From positions 1 through 12,570 of the forward strand of contig CALGGH010000001.1 in NCBI GenBank assembly GCA_937916415.1: a DNA stretch of 12,570 nt, written 5' to 3'. This stretch comes from an uncultured Lachnospiraceae bacterium. Its GTDB lineage: Bacteria > Bacillota > Clostridia > Lachnospirales > Lachnospiraceae. A program made the translations under genes and the position numbers. Positions 1-7,897 of this stretch are shown here, piece by piece; positions within the stretch are counted from its first letter, which is position 1; every line of letters starts with the position of its first letter. The notes under the pieces were generated by a model, which worked only from the letters and a program-made list of their open reading frames with translations, had not been told where the DNA came from and ran no database searches.

Positions 1-360
1 AACCCGAGCCCGCACCGGAACCAGCACCGATAGAGATCACGCCCGTATCGGACGACCCGAACGCTAAGCTGTCGCCCGATGACATAGCGGCCCTGTTTGC
101 CCAGGTCAATGCGTCAGAACCCGCATCCGAGCCGGAACCCGTGGCGGAAGTCGTATCTGAACCCGATCCTATACCCGAACCGGATCCAGTGGCGGAAGTA
201 GTGTCTGAACCCGATCCTATACCCGAACCGGACCCAGTGGCGGAGGTCGTGACTGAACCCGAGCCCGCACCGGAACCAGCACCGATAGAGATCACGCCCG
301 TATCGGACGATCCGAACGCTAAGCTGTCGCCCGATGACATAGCGGCACTCTTTGCCCAGG
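1..360 (+). repeat. Two near-identical 105-bp direct repeats, 255 bp apart
   Basis: Bases 1-105 recur at 256-360 with only three differences that I can see (at 57/312, 92/347 and 94/349). Both copies are in frame and encode the same stretch, including PVSDDPNAKLSPDDIAALF. The spacing of 255 is 85 codons, so copies can be gained or lost without a frameshift. The window starts inside the first copy, which suggests that more copies lie upstream and that the assembly broke in the array. Confidence 0.9.
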
Positions 361-2258
361 CCGGAGGAGCAGAAACCCCTGCGGAAGAACCCGCACCCGA
401 AGAACCTGCCGCAGAACCTGCACCCGCAGCGGAATCTGCAGCCGAAGAACCCGCACCCGAAGTGGTGCTCGAACCTGAACCGGAGCCCTCCGCTGAGGAG
501 CCCGCTCCTGCACCTGCAGATGATCCGAACGCAATGATGAGCGAGGACGACATCTCTGAACTTCTGGCTAACATGGATGCTGAGATTGCCAGGGCCGGGA
601 GTGGGGATGGTGAGTCAAGCGAAGAGATGATGAGCGAGTCGGACATAAATGCGCTCCTCGCAGGAATGGATGGAGAGGAGACATCCGACGAACCAATGAG
701 CGAATCGGACATCGAGGCTCTCCTGAACGGAGCCGGCGATGATGCCTCTGCTGACGAAGCCATGAGCGAATCCGACATCGAAGCCCTTCTCAATGGAGCC
801 ATGTCCGGAGACGGTACCAGCCTGGATGACGGATTTGAACCTGAATCGGATGCAAACCTGTCCGAAATAGAAGACCTGCTATCGATGTCCGACAATCATG
901 AAATGGTTGACGGAGGCGAGGAAGACAATGCCCCGTTTGACATTTTTGCCGAGGATCGGGGCGATGGCGAGATGGCCGTCGATGAACTGGACATAGATCA
1001 GCTGCTGTCCAAATCCAAGGGCGGAGATGACGAATCCGAGGAAGAGGAAGAACCTAAGAAACGCAAGAAGGCAAAGAAAGCCAAGAAACCTAAGAAGAAA
1101 AAGAAGACGGATGAGGAATCTGAAGCATCTGATGCTGAGGGTGAAGACGAAGCCGGCGGTGGCGGCATCAAGGGCTTCATCAAGAAGATCCTGGATGCAT
1201 TGACCGAAGAAGCAGACGATCCTGAAGCCATGGACAACGTGTCCGCCAAAGCCGCGGGCGAGGAAAACATGGCCATCCTCAACGAGCTGGATGCCGAAGC
1301 CGCAGAAAAAGAAGGCAAGAAGGGCAAGAAAGAAAAGAAGAAAAAGAAGGACAAAAAGGACGATCCCAAGGCTAAGGCCAAGGAAGAGGCTGCCAAGCAG
1401 AAAAAGGAAGAGGCGGCCAAGGCCAAGGCGGCCAAGGCAGCTGCAGCCAAGGCAGCCAAGGAAGCCAAGGCAGCCAAAAAGGCTGAAAAGGAAGCAGCTC
1501 TCGGACCGATAAAGAGGCTGCCCAAAAAGAAGGTCATAATGATCTTCGTTACGTTCATGCCGATCCTGGCGGCGCTGCTCGTCATAGGTCTGCTTTTGCC
1601 GGCTGACTCACAAAAGAGGGAAGCCAGAAGCGCGTATGCCGAAGGGGATTATGACACCACTTATACCAATCTGTACGGAATGGAATTATCCGGAGATGAC
1701 CTGGTGATGTTCAATAATTCCAGGTGCGTCCTTTCAATGCGGAGATTTGAAGAAGCATATGCGGCATATGACAGGATAGGCATGCCCAGGGAAGCCCTGG
1801 ATGCGCTTATCAGGGGCGTCAAGTGCTATGATTACCTGACGGCCAATTATGACACGACGTACGTCAGGTCAGATATCGACGCCAGCTATAACAACATACT
1901 GGGCATATTGAATTCCAGGTACGGGGTTGATCCCGAACTGGCTAAAAGAATAGTCAATTCGTCCACGGATTATGACTATACCAGGTACGTTGACGACATC
2001 CTGGCCGGCAAGATCGGGTCGCCGGCTCCGGGGGACGTTGTTGCAGCCACTGACGTTCCGAGTGCTGTCGGCTCTTTTGAAGATGCCGGCACGGGTGAAG
2101 ACGGTAATCCTTCGCCCGGCGATTATTCTGAACCCGAACCGGAGCCCATTTTTCAGGAAACGGTAGATGCAAACGGCAACGTGATACCGGATGGATACGT
2201 GCCCTCAGATGACGGATACACGGATGATGCTTTGATATTTCAGCTCTATGCTCAATGA
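1..2258 (+). CDS. Large one-pass membrane protein with tandem FliM-like motifs, 5'-truncated
   Basis: I do not recognise a named family. The frame is open from base 3, so the gene begins outside the window; the GTG at 141 is only the first internal start-like codon and lies inside a repeat. Order of parts, numbered from that GTG: Pro/Glu-rich repeats (1-130); repeated (M/L)S-x-x-D-I-x-x-L-L motifs (62-291); Lys-rich stretches (306-322, 390-450) separated by a possible amphipathic helix (343-357); one membrane helix (about 465-486); an outside domain with TPR-like helices (about 490-570); and an acidic Pro-rich tail ending in FQLYAQ. The dense positive charge just before the helix predicts the N-terminus inside and the C-terminus outside. 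The motif resembles the CheY-binding N-terminus of FliM/FliY (LSQxEIDALLNG), so a role in binding a CheY-like regulator at the membrane is possible. That role is inference; the reading frame is certain. Confidence 0.85.
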   Translation, partial: PEPAPEPAPIEITPVSDDPNAKLSPDDIAALFAQVNASEPASEPEPVAEVVSEPDPIPEPDPVAEVVSEPDPIPEPDPVAEVVTEPEPAPEPAPIEITPVSDDPNAKLSPDDIAALFAQAGGAETPAEEPAPEEPAAEPAPAAESAAEEPAPEVVLEPEPEPSAEEPAPAPADDPNAMMSEDDISELLANMDAEIARAGSGDGESSEEMMSESDINALLAGMDGEETSDEPMSESDIEALLNGAGDDASADEAMSESDIEALLNGAMSGDGTSLDDGFEPESDANLSEIEDLLSMSDNHEMVDGGEEDNAPFDIFAEDRGDGEMAVDELDIDQLLSKSKGGDDESEEEEEPKKRKKAKKAKKPKKKKKTDEESEASDAEGEDEAGGGGIKGFIKKILDALTEEADDPEAMDNVSAKAAGEENMAILNELDAEAAEKEGKKGKKEKKKKKDKKDDPKAKAKEEAAKQKKEEAAKAKAAKAAAAKAAKEAKAAKKAEKEAALGPIKRLPKKKVIMIFVTFMPILAALLVIGLLLPADSQKREARSAYAEGDYDTTYTNLYGMELSGDDLVMFNNSRCVLSMRRFEEAYAAYDRIGMPREALDALIRGVKCYDYLTANYDTTYVRSDIDASYNNILGILNSRYGVDPELAKRIVNSSTDYDYTRYVDDILAGKIGSPAPGDVVAATDVPSAVGSFEDAGTGEDGNPSPGDYSEPEPEPIFQETVDANGNVIPDGYVPSDDGYTDDALIFQLYAQ
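69..1013 (+). other. Array of about eight FliM/FliY-like CheY-binding motifs
   Basis: In-frame copies lie at 69-104 and 324-359 (LSPDDIAALFAQ), 537-575 (MSEDDISELLANM), 630-668 (MSESDINALLAGM), 696-734 and 762-800 (MSESDIEALLNGA, twice), 858-887 (LSEIEDLLSM) and 978-1013 (VDELDIDQLLSK). Known FliM and FliY N-termini read LSQ-x-E-I-D-A-L-L-(N/S), and this peptide binds phosphorylated CheY. The shared pattern is a small or hydroxyl residue, acidic residues, Ile, then Leu-Leu. The two central copies are the closest matches, including the N-G ending. Linkers between copies are acidic and rich in Gly and Ser. The repetition is seen directly; binding of CheY is inferred from the motif alone. Confidence 0.65.
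141..284 (+). repeat. 48-bp tandem repeat encoding VAEVVSEPDPIPEPDP
   Basis: Three adjoining 48-bp units start at 141, 189 and 237. The first two encode the identical 16-residue unit VAEVVSEPDPIPEPDP; the third has drifted to VAEVVTEPEPAPEPAP. They form an acidic, proline-rich spacer, likely extended and disordered, in front of the motif region. High base identity between the first two units points to recent duplication or slippage. Confidence 0.9.
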
Positions 2259-2289
2259 TCCGGCATGGGACGGACCGGACAGGATAAGA

Positions 2290-2366
2290 AAATGCTGAAT
2301 TAATCAGCGTTTCCCTGAAATTTCAGACCGGATGAGGATAAAGCAGAACCGGTCACCGGATCCTCA
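2290..2366 (+). promoter_or_regulatory. Structured leader upstream of hisH with interleaved inverted repeats
   Basis: The 140-base gap between the membrane-protein gene and hisH is dense in inverted repeats. GCTGA (2294-2298) pairs with TCAGC (2304-2308), extendable to 9 bp with one G-T pair. CTGAAATTTCAG (2315-2326) is a perfect palindrome. GACCGG (2326-2331) can pair with CCGGTC (2349-2354), while TGAGGAT (2333-2339) can pair with ATCCTCA (2360-2366). These last two stems interleave, so they form either an H-type pseudoknot or two competing hairpins. The last arm ends 17 bases before the hisH ribosome site. No T-run follows any stem on this strand, so a simple terminator is not supported. 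I see no convincing promoter here. Confidence 0.4.
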
Positions 2367-2383
2367 GATCATTGTTAATAATT

Positions 2384-2401
2384 AGAAGGAGATTAAATTT
2401 G
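2384..2401 (+). promoter_or_regulatory. Ribosome binding site that fixes the TTG start of hisH
   Basis: AGAAGGAGA at 2384-2392 lies 6 bases before TTG at 2399-2401. There is no ATG near the conserved N-terminus, and starting at this TTG gives the expected HisH beginning (VAIIDY). An upstream in-frame TTG at 2372 would add nine residues that include the ribosome site itself and is unlikely. Confidence 0.8.
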
Positions 2402-3001
2402 GTAGCTATCATAGATTATGACGCCGGAAACGTAAAAAGCGTCCAAAAGGCAGCCGAATACCTCGGACAGCACGCCGCCCTCACCCGCGACAGGGCGGAC
2501 ATCATGAATGCGGATCACGTGATCCTGCCCGGCGTCGGTGCTTTTGGCGATGCCAGACGTAAGCTCGATGATTATGAGCTGACGGGCGTCATCAGGGAAG
2601 TGGCGGATTCCGGCATTCCATTTTTGGGCATATGCCTGGGACTTCAGCTGTTGTCCGAATCCAGTGAGGAAAGTCCCGGAGCGGAGGGACTCAGCATCAT
2701 TCCCGGCAAGGTGAAGAGGATTCCCGACGTCGGACTGAAAGTTCCCCACATTGGATGGAATTCACTGAAATATCCGAATCATGGCAGGCTGTTTAAGGAC
2801 GTTCCGGAAGGGTCGTACGTATATTTCGTGCATTCATATTACCTGGAGGCAGATGATCCCGCGGTAGTCACGGCAACTACTGAATATGCTGCCCTTATAC
2901 ATGCTTCCGTGGAGAAGGGAAACGTTTTTGCGACGCAGTTTCATCCGGAGAAGAGCTCCGAAGCGGGGCTTCGGATCCTGAATAATTTTTTGGAGATTTA
3001 G
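2399..3001 (+). CDS. hisH: Imidazole glycerol phosphate synthase, glutaminase subunit HisH
   Basis: HisH is the class I glutamine amidotransferase half of IGP synthase. It hydrolyses glutamine and passes ammonia through HisF to PRFAR, giving imidazole glycerol phosphate (histidine pathway) and AICAR (purine pathway). The 200-residue product has the normal length for the family. The oxyanion-loop region ([10 protein letters not shown], 43-52), the nucleophile Cys79 in GICLGLQLL, and His182 and Glu184 in FHPEKS complete the catalytic triad. The N-terminus [15 protein letters not shown] is typical, with Asp where many homologues have Gly or Met in DYGxGN. The stop codon directly abuts the ATG of hisF, so the two subunits are probably translated together. 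No other his genes are in the window. Confidence 0.96.
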   Translation: MVAIIDYDAGNVKSVQKAAEYLGQHAALTRDRADIMNADHVILPGVGAFGDARRKLDDYELTGVIREVADSGIPFLGICLGLQLLSESSEESPGAEGLSIIPGKVKRIPDVGLKVPHIGWNSLKYPNHGRLFKDVPEGSYVYFVHSYYLEADDPAVVTATTEYAALIHASVEKGNVFATQFHPEKSSEAGLRILNNFLEI

Positions 3002-3763
3002 ATGCATACCAAAAGGATAATCCCCTGCCTGGACGTACGGGACTGCAGGGTAGTAAAGGGAGTTAATTTCATAAACGTCAAGGACGTCGGGGATCCCGCG
3101 GAAGTGGGCGAGACATACAGCCGGTCAGGTGCCGATGAACTCGTTTTTTTGGACATCACGGCATCCTCCGATGACAGGCATACGGCCGTTGAAATGGTAC
3201 GCAGGGTTGCCGAGAGGGTCTTCATTCCGTTTACGGTTGGCGGAGGGATCCGCACCGTAGATGACTTCAGGGCGATCCTCAGGGAAGGAGCCGACAAGGT
3301 GTCGGTTAATTCCGCGGCGATCATGAATCCGCAGCTGATCAGTGACGCCGCCGACAAGTTCGGCAGTCAGTGCGTCGTGGTAGCGATAGACGCCAAGAGA
3401 CGCGAGGACGGCAGCGGATGGAACATATACAAAAACGGCGGACGCGTTGACATGGGCATAGATGCCGAGGAATGGGCAGTTAAGGCCGTGTCGCTTGGCG
3501 CGGGTGAGATACTGCTTACGAGCATGGACTGCGACGGCACCAAGGCCGGATATGACCTGGAACTGACCCGCAGGATTGCGGACAGCGTGGACGTGCCGGT
3601 CATTGCCTCGGGAGGCGCGGGCACCATGGAGCATTTCGCTGACGTATTTAAGGAAGGACATGCGGAAGCTGCCCTGGCAGCATCCCTTTTTCACTATAGG
3701 GAAATGGAAATAGCAGACCTGAAGAATTATCTAAGGGATCAGGGCATTTCCGTCCGCATTTGA
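3002..3763 (+). CDS. hisF: Imidazole glycerol phosphate synthase, cyclase subunit HisF
   Basis: HisF is the TIM-barrel partner of HisH. It uses the ammonia delivered by HisH to cleave and cyclise PRFAR into imidazole glycerol phosphate and AICAR. The product is 253 residues, the usual family length. The two catalytic aspartates are in place: Asp11 in IIPCLD and Asp130 in VVVAIDAK. Phosphate-binding loops are visible as FTVGGGIRT (77-85) and [13 protein letters not shown] near the C-terminal side of the barrel. It starts on the base after the hisH stop. Downstream, ung begins 12 bases after the hisF stop, so the his pair leads a larger transcription unit. Confidence 0.97.
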   Translation: MHTKRIIPCLDVRDCRVVKGVNFINVKDVGDPAEVGETYSRSGADELVFLDITASSDDRHTAVEMVRRVAERVFIPFTVGGGIRTVDDFRAILREGADKVSVNSAAIMNPQLISDAADKFGSQCVVVAIDAKRREDGSGWNIYKNGGRVDMGIDAEEWAVKAVSLGAGEILLTSMDCDGTKAGYDLELTRRIADSVDVPVIASGGAGTMEHFADVFKEGHAEAALAASLFHYREMEIADLKNYLRDQGISVRI

Positions 3764-3775
3764 GTGGTGTGACGT

Positions 3776-4462
3776 ATGGCTATGTTGACCAACGACTGGG
3801 CGGACGCGGTCGGTGATGAGTTTTCAAAGGATTATTATAAATCCCTCTATCTCTTCTTAAAGGACGAGTATACGCATCATAAGATTTATCCTCCGGCTGA
3901 TGACATTTTTAATGCCATGCACCTGACCCCTCTTGCAGAGGTAAAGGCGGTCATACTGGGGCAGGATCCGTATCACAATGAGCACCAGGCTCACGGACTG
4001 AGTTTTTCGGTGCTGCCGGACGTGGAGCCTAAGGACGTCCCCCCGTCACTTAAAAACATATATCAGGAGCTGAACAAGGACTGCGGGTGTTACGTGCCGG
4101 ACAACGGCTATCTGGAAAAGTGGGCCAGGCAGGGCGTGCTAATGCTAAATACAGTCCTGACCGTCCGGGCGCATCAGGCGAATTCCCATCAGAACATGGG
4201 CTGGGAGCAGTTTACGGATGCCATCATCAGGGCCGTTAACGAGCAGGATCGGCCGATAGTGTTCATGCTGTGGGGAAATCCCGCCAGGCGTAAAAGAGCC
4301 ATGCTGGACAATCCAAAGCACCTGTATCTTGAAGCGGCACATCCGAGTCCCTTAAGCGCCTACAAGGGCTTTTTTGGATGCAGGCACTTTAGCAAGTGCA
4401 ATGAGTTCCTGACAGCCCACGGGGACGCTCCCATAGACTGGCAGATAGAGAATATCAGATGA
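3776..4462 (+). CDS. ung: Uracil-DNA glycosylase, family 1
   Basis: Ung removes uracil from DNA, arising from cytosine deamination or dUMP misincorporation, and so starts base excision repair. The 228-residue product fits family 1. Visible active-site elements are the water-activating loop GQDPYH (62-67, Asp64 and Tyr66), the uracil-stacking Phe77 in GLSFSV, Asn125 in LMLNTVLTV, and the minor-groove loop HPSPLSAYKGFFG starting at His189. The N-terminus aligns well with E. coli Ung up to IYPPxxDIFNA. The ribosome site is poor (GAGTGGTG), and a second ATG at 3782 is an alternative start. The stop overlaps the helD start as ATGA, so translation of the two genes is probably coupled. Confidence 0.96.
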   Translation: MAMLTNDWADAVGDEFSKDYYKSLYLFLKDEYTHHKIYPPADDIFNAMHLTPLAEVKAVILGQDPYHNEHQAHGLSFSVLPDVEPKDVPPSLKNIYQELNKDCGCYVPDNGYLEKWARQGVLMLNTVLTVRAHQANSHQNMGWEQFTDAIIRAVNEQDRPIVFMLWGNPARRKRAMLDNPKHLYLEAAHPSPLSAYKGFFGCRHFSKCNEFLTAHGDAPIDWQIENIR

Positions 4463-6591
4463 ACGTAGCGGAAGAAGAAAAATTCCTCGCAGAGATCCTG
4501 AACTTAATAGATGACAAGCTGGCGGAGCTGGATGAGCTCGTGGACGTGACGGATCAGGAAATGGCCGATTTCCACGAGTATTTTTGGAACAGTTACACGG
4601 AGTTTGACGAATACGGCTACGAGCTGTACGACAATACCAACGCGATCCGTCAGAAGATAGTCAGGAAGGGCGACTACATAAGGGAAAAGCATACCTATGG
4701 ACGCATGAAGGACTCGCCGTATTTCGGCAGGGTGGATTTCGTCTATGACGGAGATGCGGAGTCCGTTTCCCTGTACGTCGGCATAGCCAACCTTTCGAGG
4801 CAGGAGGGCGGCATGCCGGTTGTATTTGACTGGAGGGCTCCCGTTTCCTCGCTTTTTTATGATTATGATGCGGGCAGGGCTTCCTATGAGGCTCCCATGG
4901 GGAAACTGACAGGCACCATCACGCATAAGTATCAGTACAAGATTTCAGCGGGCCGCATAGTCTACATGCTTGAAAGTGACGTCAGCATTGATGATGACAT
5001 CCTGAAAAGTGAACTGGGCACAAATGCGTCTGCCAGGCTGAAGGCCATAGTGACCACGATACAGAGGGAGCAGAATGCCATCATCCGGGACACCTCGCAC
5101 AGGATACTGGCCGTTCAGGGCTGTGCGGGCAGCGGCAAGACCAGCGTGGCCCTGCACAGGATCGCCTACCTGCTATATCACAACAGAAACACGCTGAAGG
5201 CATCCCAGGTGCTGATACTCAGTCCCAATGGGCTCTTTGCGGATTACATATCCAGGATACTGCCGGAGCTGGGAGAGGAGAACGTCTCCGAAGTGAGCCT
5301 GGACGTGTGGGCCTACAGAAAGCTCAGGAAATACGGAGAGGCTCAGGATCGCTATGACCGCATCGAGGAGATCATTAATCCGGAGTGCACAAAGATATTT
5401 GCGACGGATGAGGCCGAATACAAGCAGGGGCACGAAATGGTTGCGGAGCTTGACGGCTTCGTGCTCGGACTGGAAAGCGAGGGCGTGGACCTCAAAAGCT
5501 ATAAATACCGCGGACGCACCTACGGCGTGGATTATTTCAGCTCGCTTTTTTATGAAAAGCTCTGGGACGTTCCGCTCATGGAAAGAATGGGCAGGATCGC
5601 CGAATTCATAATAGATGAGGAAGAAACCCTCAGGGGCAGGGACATCTCGGCCGAGGAGAGGCAGTTCATCAGGGATGGCCTTAATGAGATGTACGTAACG
5701 AGGGATCTGATCGCCATATACAACGGTTTTTTGGAGGCTTCCGGTCGAAGGCCCCTGCCGGCTTACCTGACCGGCATCGAGACGCCGGAGGAGAACTATG
5801 ATCAGCCGGAGAGCTGGGATGAGGAACGTCCGGCATACAAGCCTAAGGATCAGGGTTATCTGTGTGTTGACGTGATCCCTTATGAAGACGTATATCCCAT
5901 CCTGTACCTCAAATATGCCCTTTTCGGCGATGACAATGACAGGCCGGTCAAGCATCTGATAATAGATGAAATGCAGGATTACACTTACCTGCAGTACAGG
6001 CTCATAGACAGGGTGTTTAAGTGCGCGATGACCATACTCGGGGACAAGGATCAAACCATGGAGGTCACCTCCCGCGACGTTCTCGAGTTTTTGCCGTCCA
6101 TATTCGGCGATGACCTGCACAGGGTCGAGATGGCCAGGAGCTACAGGTCCACGATCGAGATCACCGAATATGCCGCGCACCTGATAGGCCTTGATACGGT
6201 TAGCTCGATAGACAGGCATGGCGATCCCGTCAGGGAATCCGCATATGATGATGAAAGGGCCAGAATGGACTCATTGTGCGAGGACGTGGCATCCGTCCTG
6301 GATTCCTGCGACACGGTGGCCGTGCTCTGTGCCAGTGCATCCCGTGCCGGGGAGGCATATGAAGAACTGAACAAACGCGAGTGGTCCGCGGAGCTTTCGT
6401 TGTTGACGGTCGATTCGACCTCGTTTAAAAAGGGCATAAGCGTAGCACCGTTTTATCTGTCCAAGGGACTGGAATTCGACGCCGTGTTCGTCGTGGATGA
6501 TGAATTTGAACCTGAGGAGCTGCACAGACAGTCGCTGTACGTAGAGGCAACCAGGGCCCTGCACAGGCTGTACGTATATAAGCTCAAGTGA
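4459..6591 (+). CDS. helD: HelD-type superfamily 1 ATPase that recycles RNA polymerase
   Basis: HelD proteins are UvrD/Rep-like ATPases that bind stalled or hibernating RNA polymerase and pry nucleic acid out of it, allowing reuse. The 710-residue protein has the expected plan: a charged N-terminal coiled-coil arm (about 1-80), the HelD-specific block with YFGRVDF, VFDWRAPVSSLFYDYD and ASYEAPMGKLTG (about 88-155), REQNAIIRD just ahead of the ATPase, Walker A GCAGSGKTS with Lys227, Walker B IIDEMQD (501-507), GDKDQTM (motif III region), and a C-terminal YLSKGLEFDAVFVVDDE block followed by LYVEATRA. The Walker A loop has Cys222 where related proteins usually have Ala or Pro. It overlaps ung by 4 bases; lysA follows after 16 bases. 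The family assignment is firm. Direct action on RNA polymerase is inferred from studied homologues. Confidence 0.93.
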   Translation: MNVAEEEKFLAEILNLIDDKLAELDELVDVTDQEMADFHEYFWNSYTEFDEYGYELYDNTNAIRQKIVRKGDYIREKHTYGRMKDSPYFGRVDFVYDGDAESVSLYVGIANLSRQEGGMPVVFDWRAPVSSLFYDYDAGRASYEAPMGKLTGTITHKYQYKISAGRIVYMLESDVSIDDDILKSELGTNASARLKAIVTTIQREQNAIIRDTSHRILAVQGCAGSGKTSVALHRIAYLLYHNRNTLKASQVLILSPNGLFADYISRILPELGEENVSEVSLDVWAYRKLRKYGEAQDRYDRIEEIINPECTKIFATDEAEYKQGHEMVAELDGFVLGLESEGVDLKSYKYRGRTYGVDYFSSLFYEKLWDVPLMERMGRIAEFIIDEEETLRGRDISAEERQFIRDGLNEMYVTRDLIAIYNGFLEASGRRPLPAYLTGIETPEENYDQPESWDEERPAYKPKDQGYLCVDVIPYEDVYPILYLKYALFGDDNDRPVKHLIIDEMQDYTYLQYRLIDRVFKCAMTILGDKDQTMEVTSRDVLEFLPSIFGDDLHRVEMARSYRSTIEITEYAAHLIGLDTVSSIDRHGDPVRESAYDDERARMDSLCEDVASVLDSCDTVAVLCASASRAGEAYEELNKREWSAELSLLTVDSTSFKKGISVAPFYLSKGLEFDAVFVVDDEFEPEELHRQSLYVEATRALHRLYVYKLK

Positions 6592-6607
6592 TACGAGGAG
6601 AAGCATT

Positions 6608-7897
6608 ATGAAAAAATCAACTTTTGTGACCAGGGAAAAGGCCGAAGAGATCGCGGCAAAATATCCCACGCCGTTTTATCTCTATGATGAGGCCGGCATC
6701 AGGGCAAACGCCATGGCGGTTAAGAAGGCCTTTTCGTGGAATCCGGGCTTTAAGGAGTATTTTGCCGTAAAGGCCACTCCCAATCCATTTTTGATGGGCA
6801 TCCTAAAGGAATGCGGGTGCGGATCGGACTGTTCGTCATATACGGAGCTCATGCTTTCTGACGCCGTTGGGATCACGGGCAGCGACATCATGTTTTCGAG
6901 CAATGACACGCCGGCCGAGGAATACGCATATGCGTGCAGCCTTGGTGCGATCATAAACCTGGATGACGTCACGCACATAGACTTCTGCGAGGAGGCATGC
7001 GGAGGCAGGCTTCCGGAAACCATGAGCTGCAGGTTTAATCCCGGAGGAAAGTTTACCCTCAGCAACGGCATCATGGACAATCCCGGAGATGCCAAGTATG
7101 GCATGACGAGGGAGCAGATTTTTGAGGCATTCAAGATCTTGAAGTCCAAGGGCGTGAAGCATTTTGGAATACACGCCTTCCTGGCCAGCAACACCGTGAC
7201 CAATGACTACTATGCCCAGCTGGCGGGGCAGCTGTTTGACTTAGCGATCGAGCTTAAGAATGAGACCGGTGCCGACGTACGGTTCATCAATCTTTCGGGA
7301 GGCGTCGGCGTGGCGTACAGGCCGGAGGAGATGCCAAATGACATCGCGGCAATCGGAGCCGGCGTTGAAAAGGTATATAATGAAAAGCTCGTGCCTGCCG
7401 GAATGGGAGACGTGGCGATCTATACCGAGATGGGCCGTTTCATGATGGCTCCCTACGGAGTGGTGGTGACCAGGGCCATTCACGAAAAGCATACGTACAA
7501 GGAATACGTGGGAGTGGATGCCTGCGCGGTAAACCTGATGCGTCCCGCCATGTATGGCGCATATCATCACGTAACCGTCCTGGGCAAGGAAGACGCTCCT
7601 GCCGATCACGTCTATGACGTGACGGGATCCCTGTGCGAGAACAATGACAAATTCGCCATAGACAGGAAACTGCCCAGGATAGACATGGGAGACCTGCTCG
7701 TCATACATGATGCAGGAGCCCATGGGTATTCGATGGGCTACAATTACAACGGCAAGCTCAAATGCGCCGAACTCCTGCTTCAGGAGGACGGCGGAGTGAA
7801 GCTGATCCGCAGGGCGGAGACTCCCCGGGACTATTTCGCAACCTTTGACTGCTTTGACATATTTGATAAAATTTCCCAAAAGAGGTCTGACAAGTGA
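6608..7897 (+). CDS. lysA: Diaminopimelate decarboxylase, PLP-dependent (clostridial variant)
   Basis: LysA decarboxylates meso-diaminopimelate to L-lysine, the last step of lysine synthesis. The 429-residue protein is a fold-type III PLP enzyme. The Schiff-base lysine is Lys55 in YFAVKATPNP. The glycine-rich phosphate loop is SGGVGVAYRP, TEMGRFM is the EPGR-like segment, and Cys343 in TGSLCENNDKFA is the cysteine that reaches across the dimer. The central barrel segment reads GIHAFLASNTVTNDYY instead of the common GIHxHIGSQ, which I recall as typical of a clostridial subgroup. Other substrates in the family (ornithine, arginine, carboxynorspermidine) are less likely given the CEN(N)D signature. 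Ribosome site GAGGAG at 6595-6600 lies 7 bases before the ATG. The stop overlaps the next gene. Confidence 0.88.
   Translation: MKKSTFVTREKAEEIAAKYPTPFYLYDEAGIRANAMAVKKAFSWNPGFKEYFAVKATPNPFLMGILKECGCGSDCSSYTELMLSDAVGITGSDIMFSSNDTPAEEYAYACSLGAIINLDDVTHIDFCEEACGGRLPETMSCRFNPGGKFTLSNGIMDNPGDAKYGMTREQIFEAFKILKSKGVKHFGIHAFLASNTVTNDYYAQLAGQLFDLAIELKNETGADVRFINLSGGVGVAYRPEEMPNDIAAIGAGVEKVYNEKLVPAGMGDVAIYTEMGRFMMAPYGVVVTRAIHEKHTYKEYVGVDACAVNLMRPAMYGAYHHVTVLGKEDAPADHVYDVTGSLCENNDKFAIDRKLPRIDMGDLLVIHDAGAHGYSMGYNYNGKLKCAELLLQEDGGVKLIRRAETPRDYFATFDCFDIFDKISQKRSDK

Noticed and set aside
998..1585. Long minus-strand open frame (195 codons) opposite the Lys-rich region
   Set aside because: It is Ser/Ala/Phe/Leu-rich because it mirrors Lys and Glu codons of the plus-strand gene. 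It has no ribosome site and no domain character.
2290..2312. Rho-independent terminator after the membrane-protein gene
   Set aside because: The stem is AT-rich and is followed by TTTCCC, not a T-run, on the plus strand. A T-run follows only on the minus strand, where no gene ends.
5173..6219. Minus-strand open frame of 348 codons inside helD
   Set aside because: Codons on the plus strand clearly encode conserved HelD motifs; the reverse frame is a shadow produced by codon bias, with no start signal and no recognisable motif.
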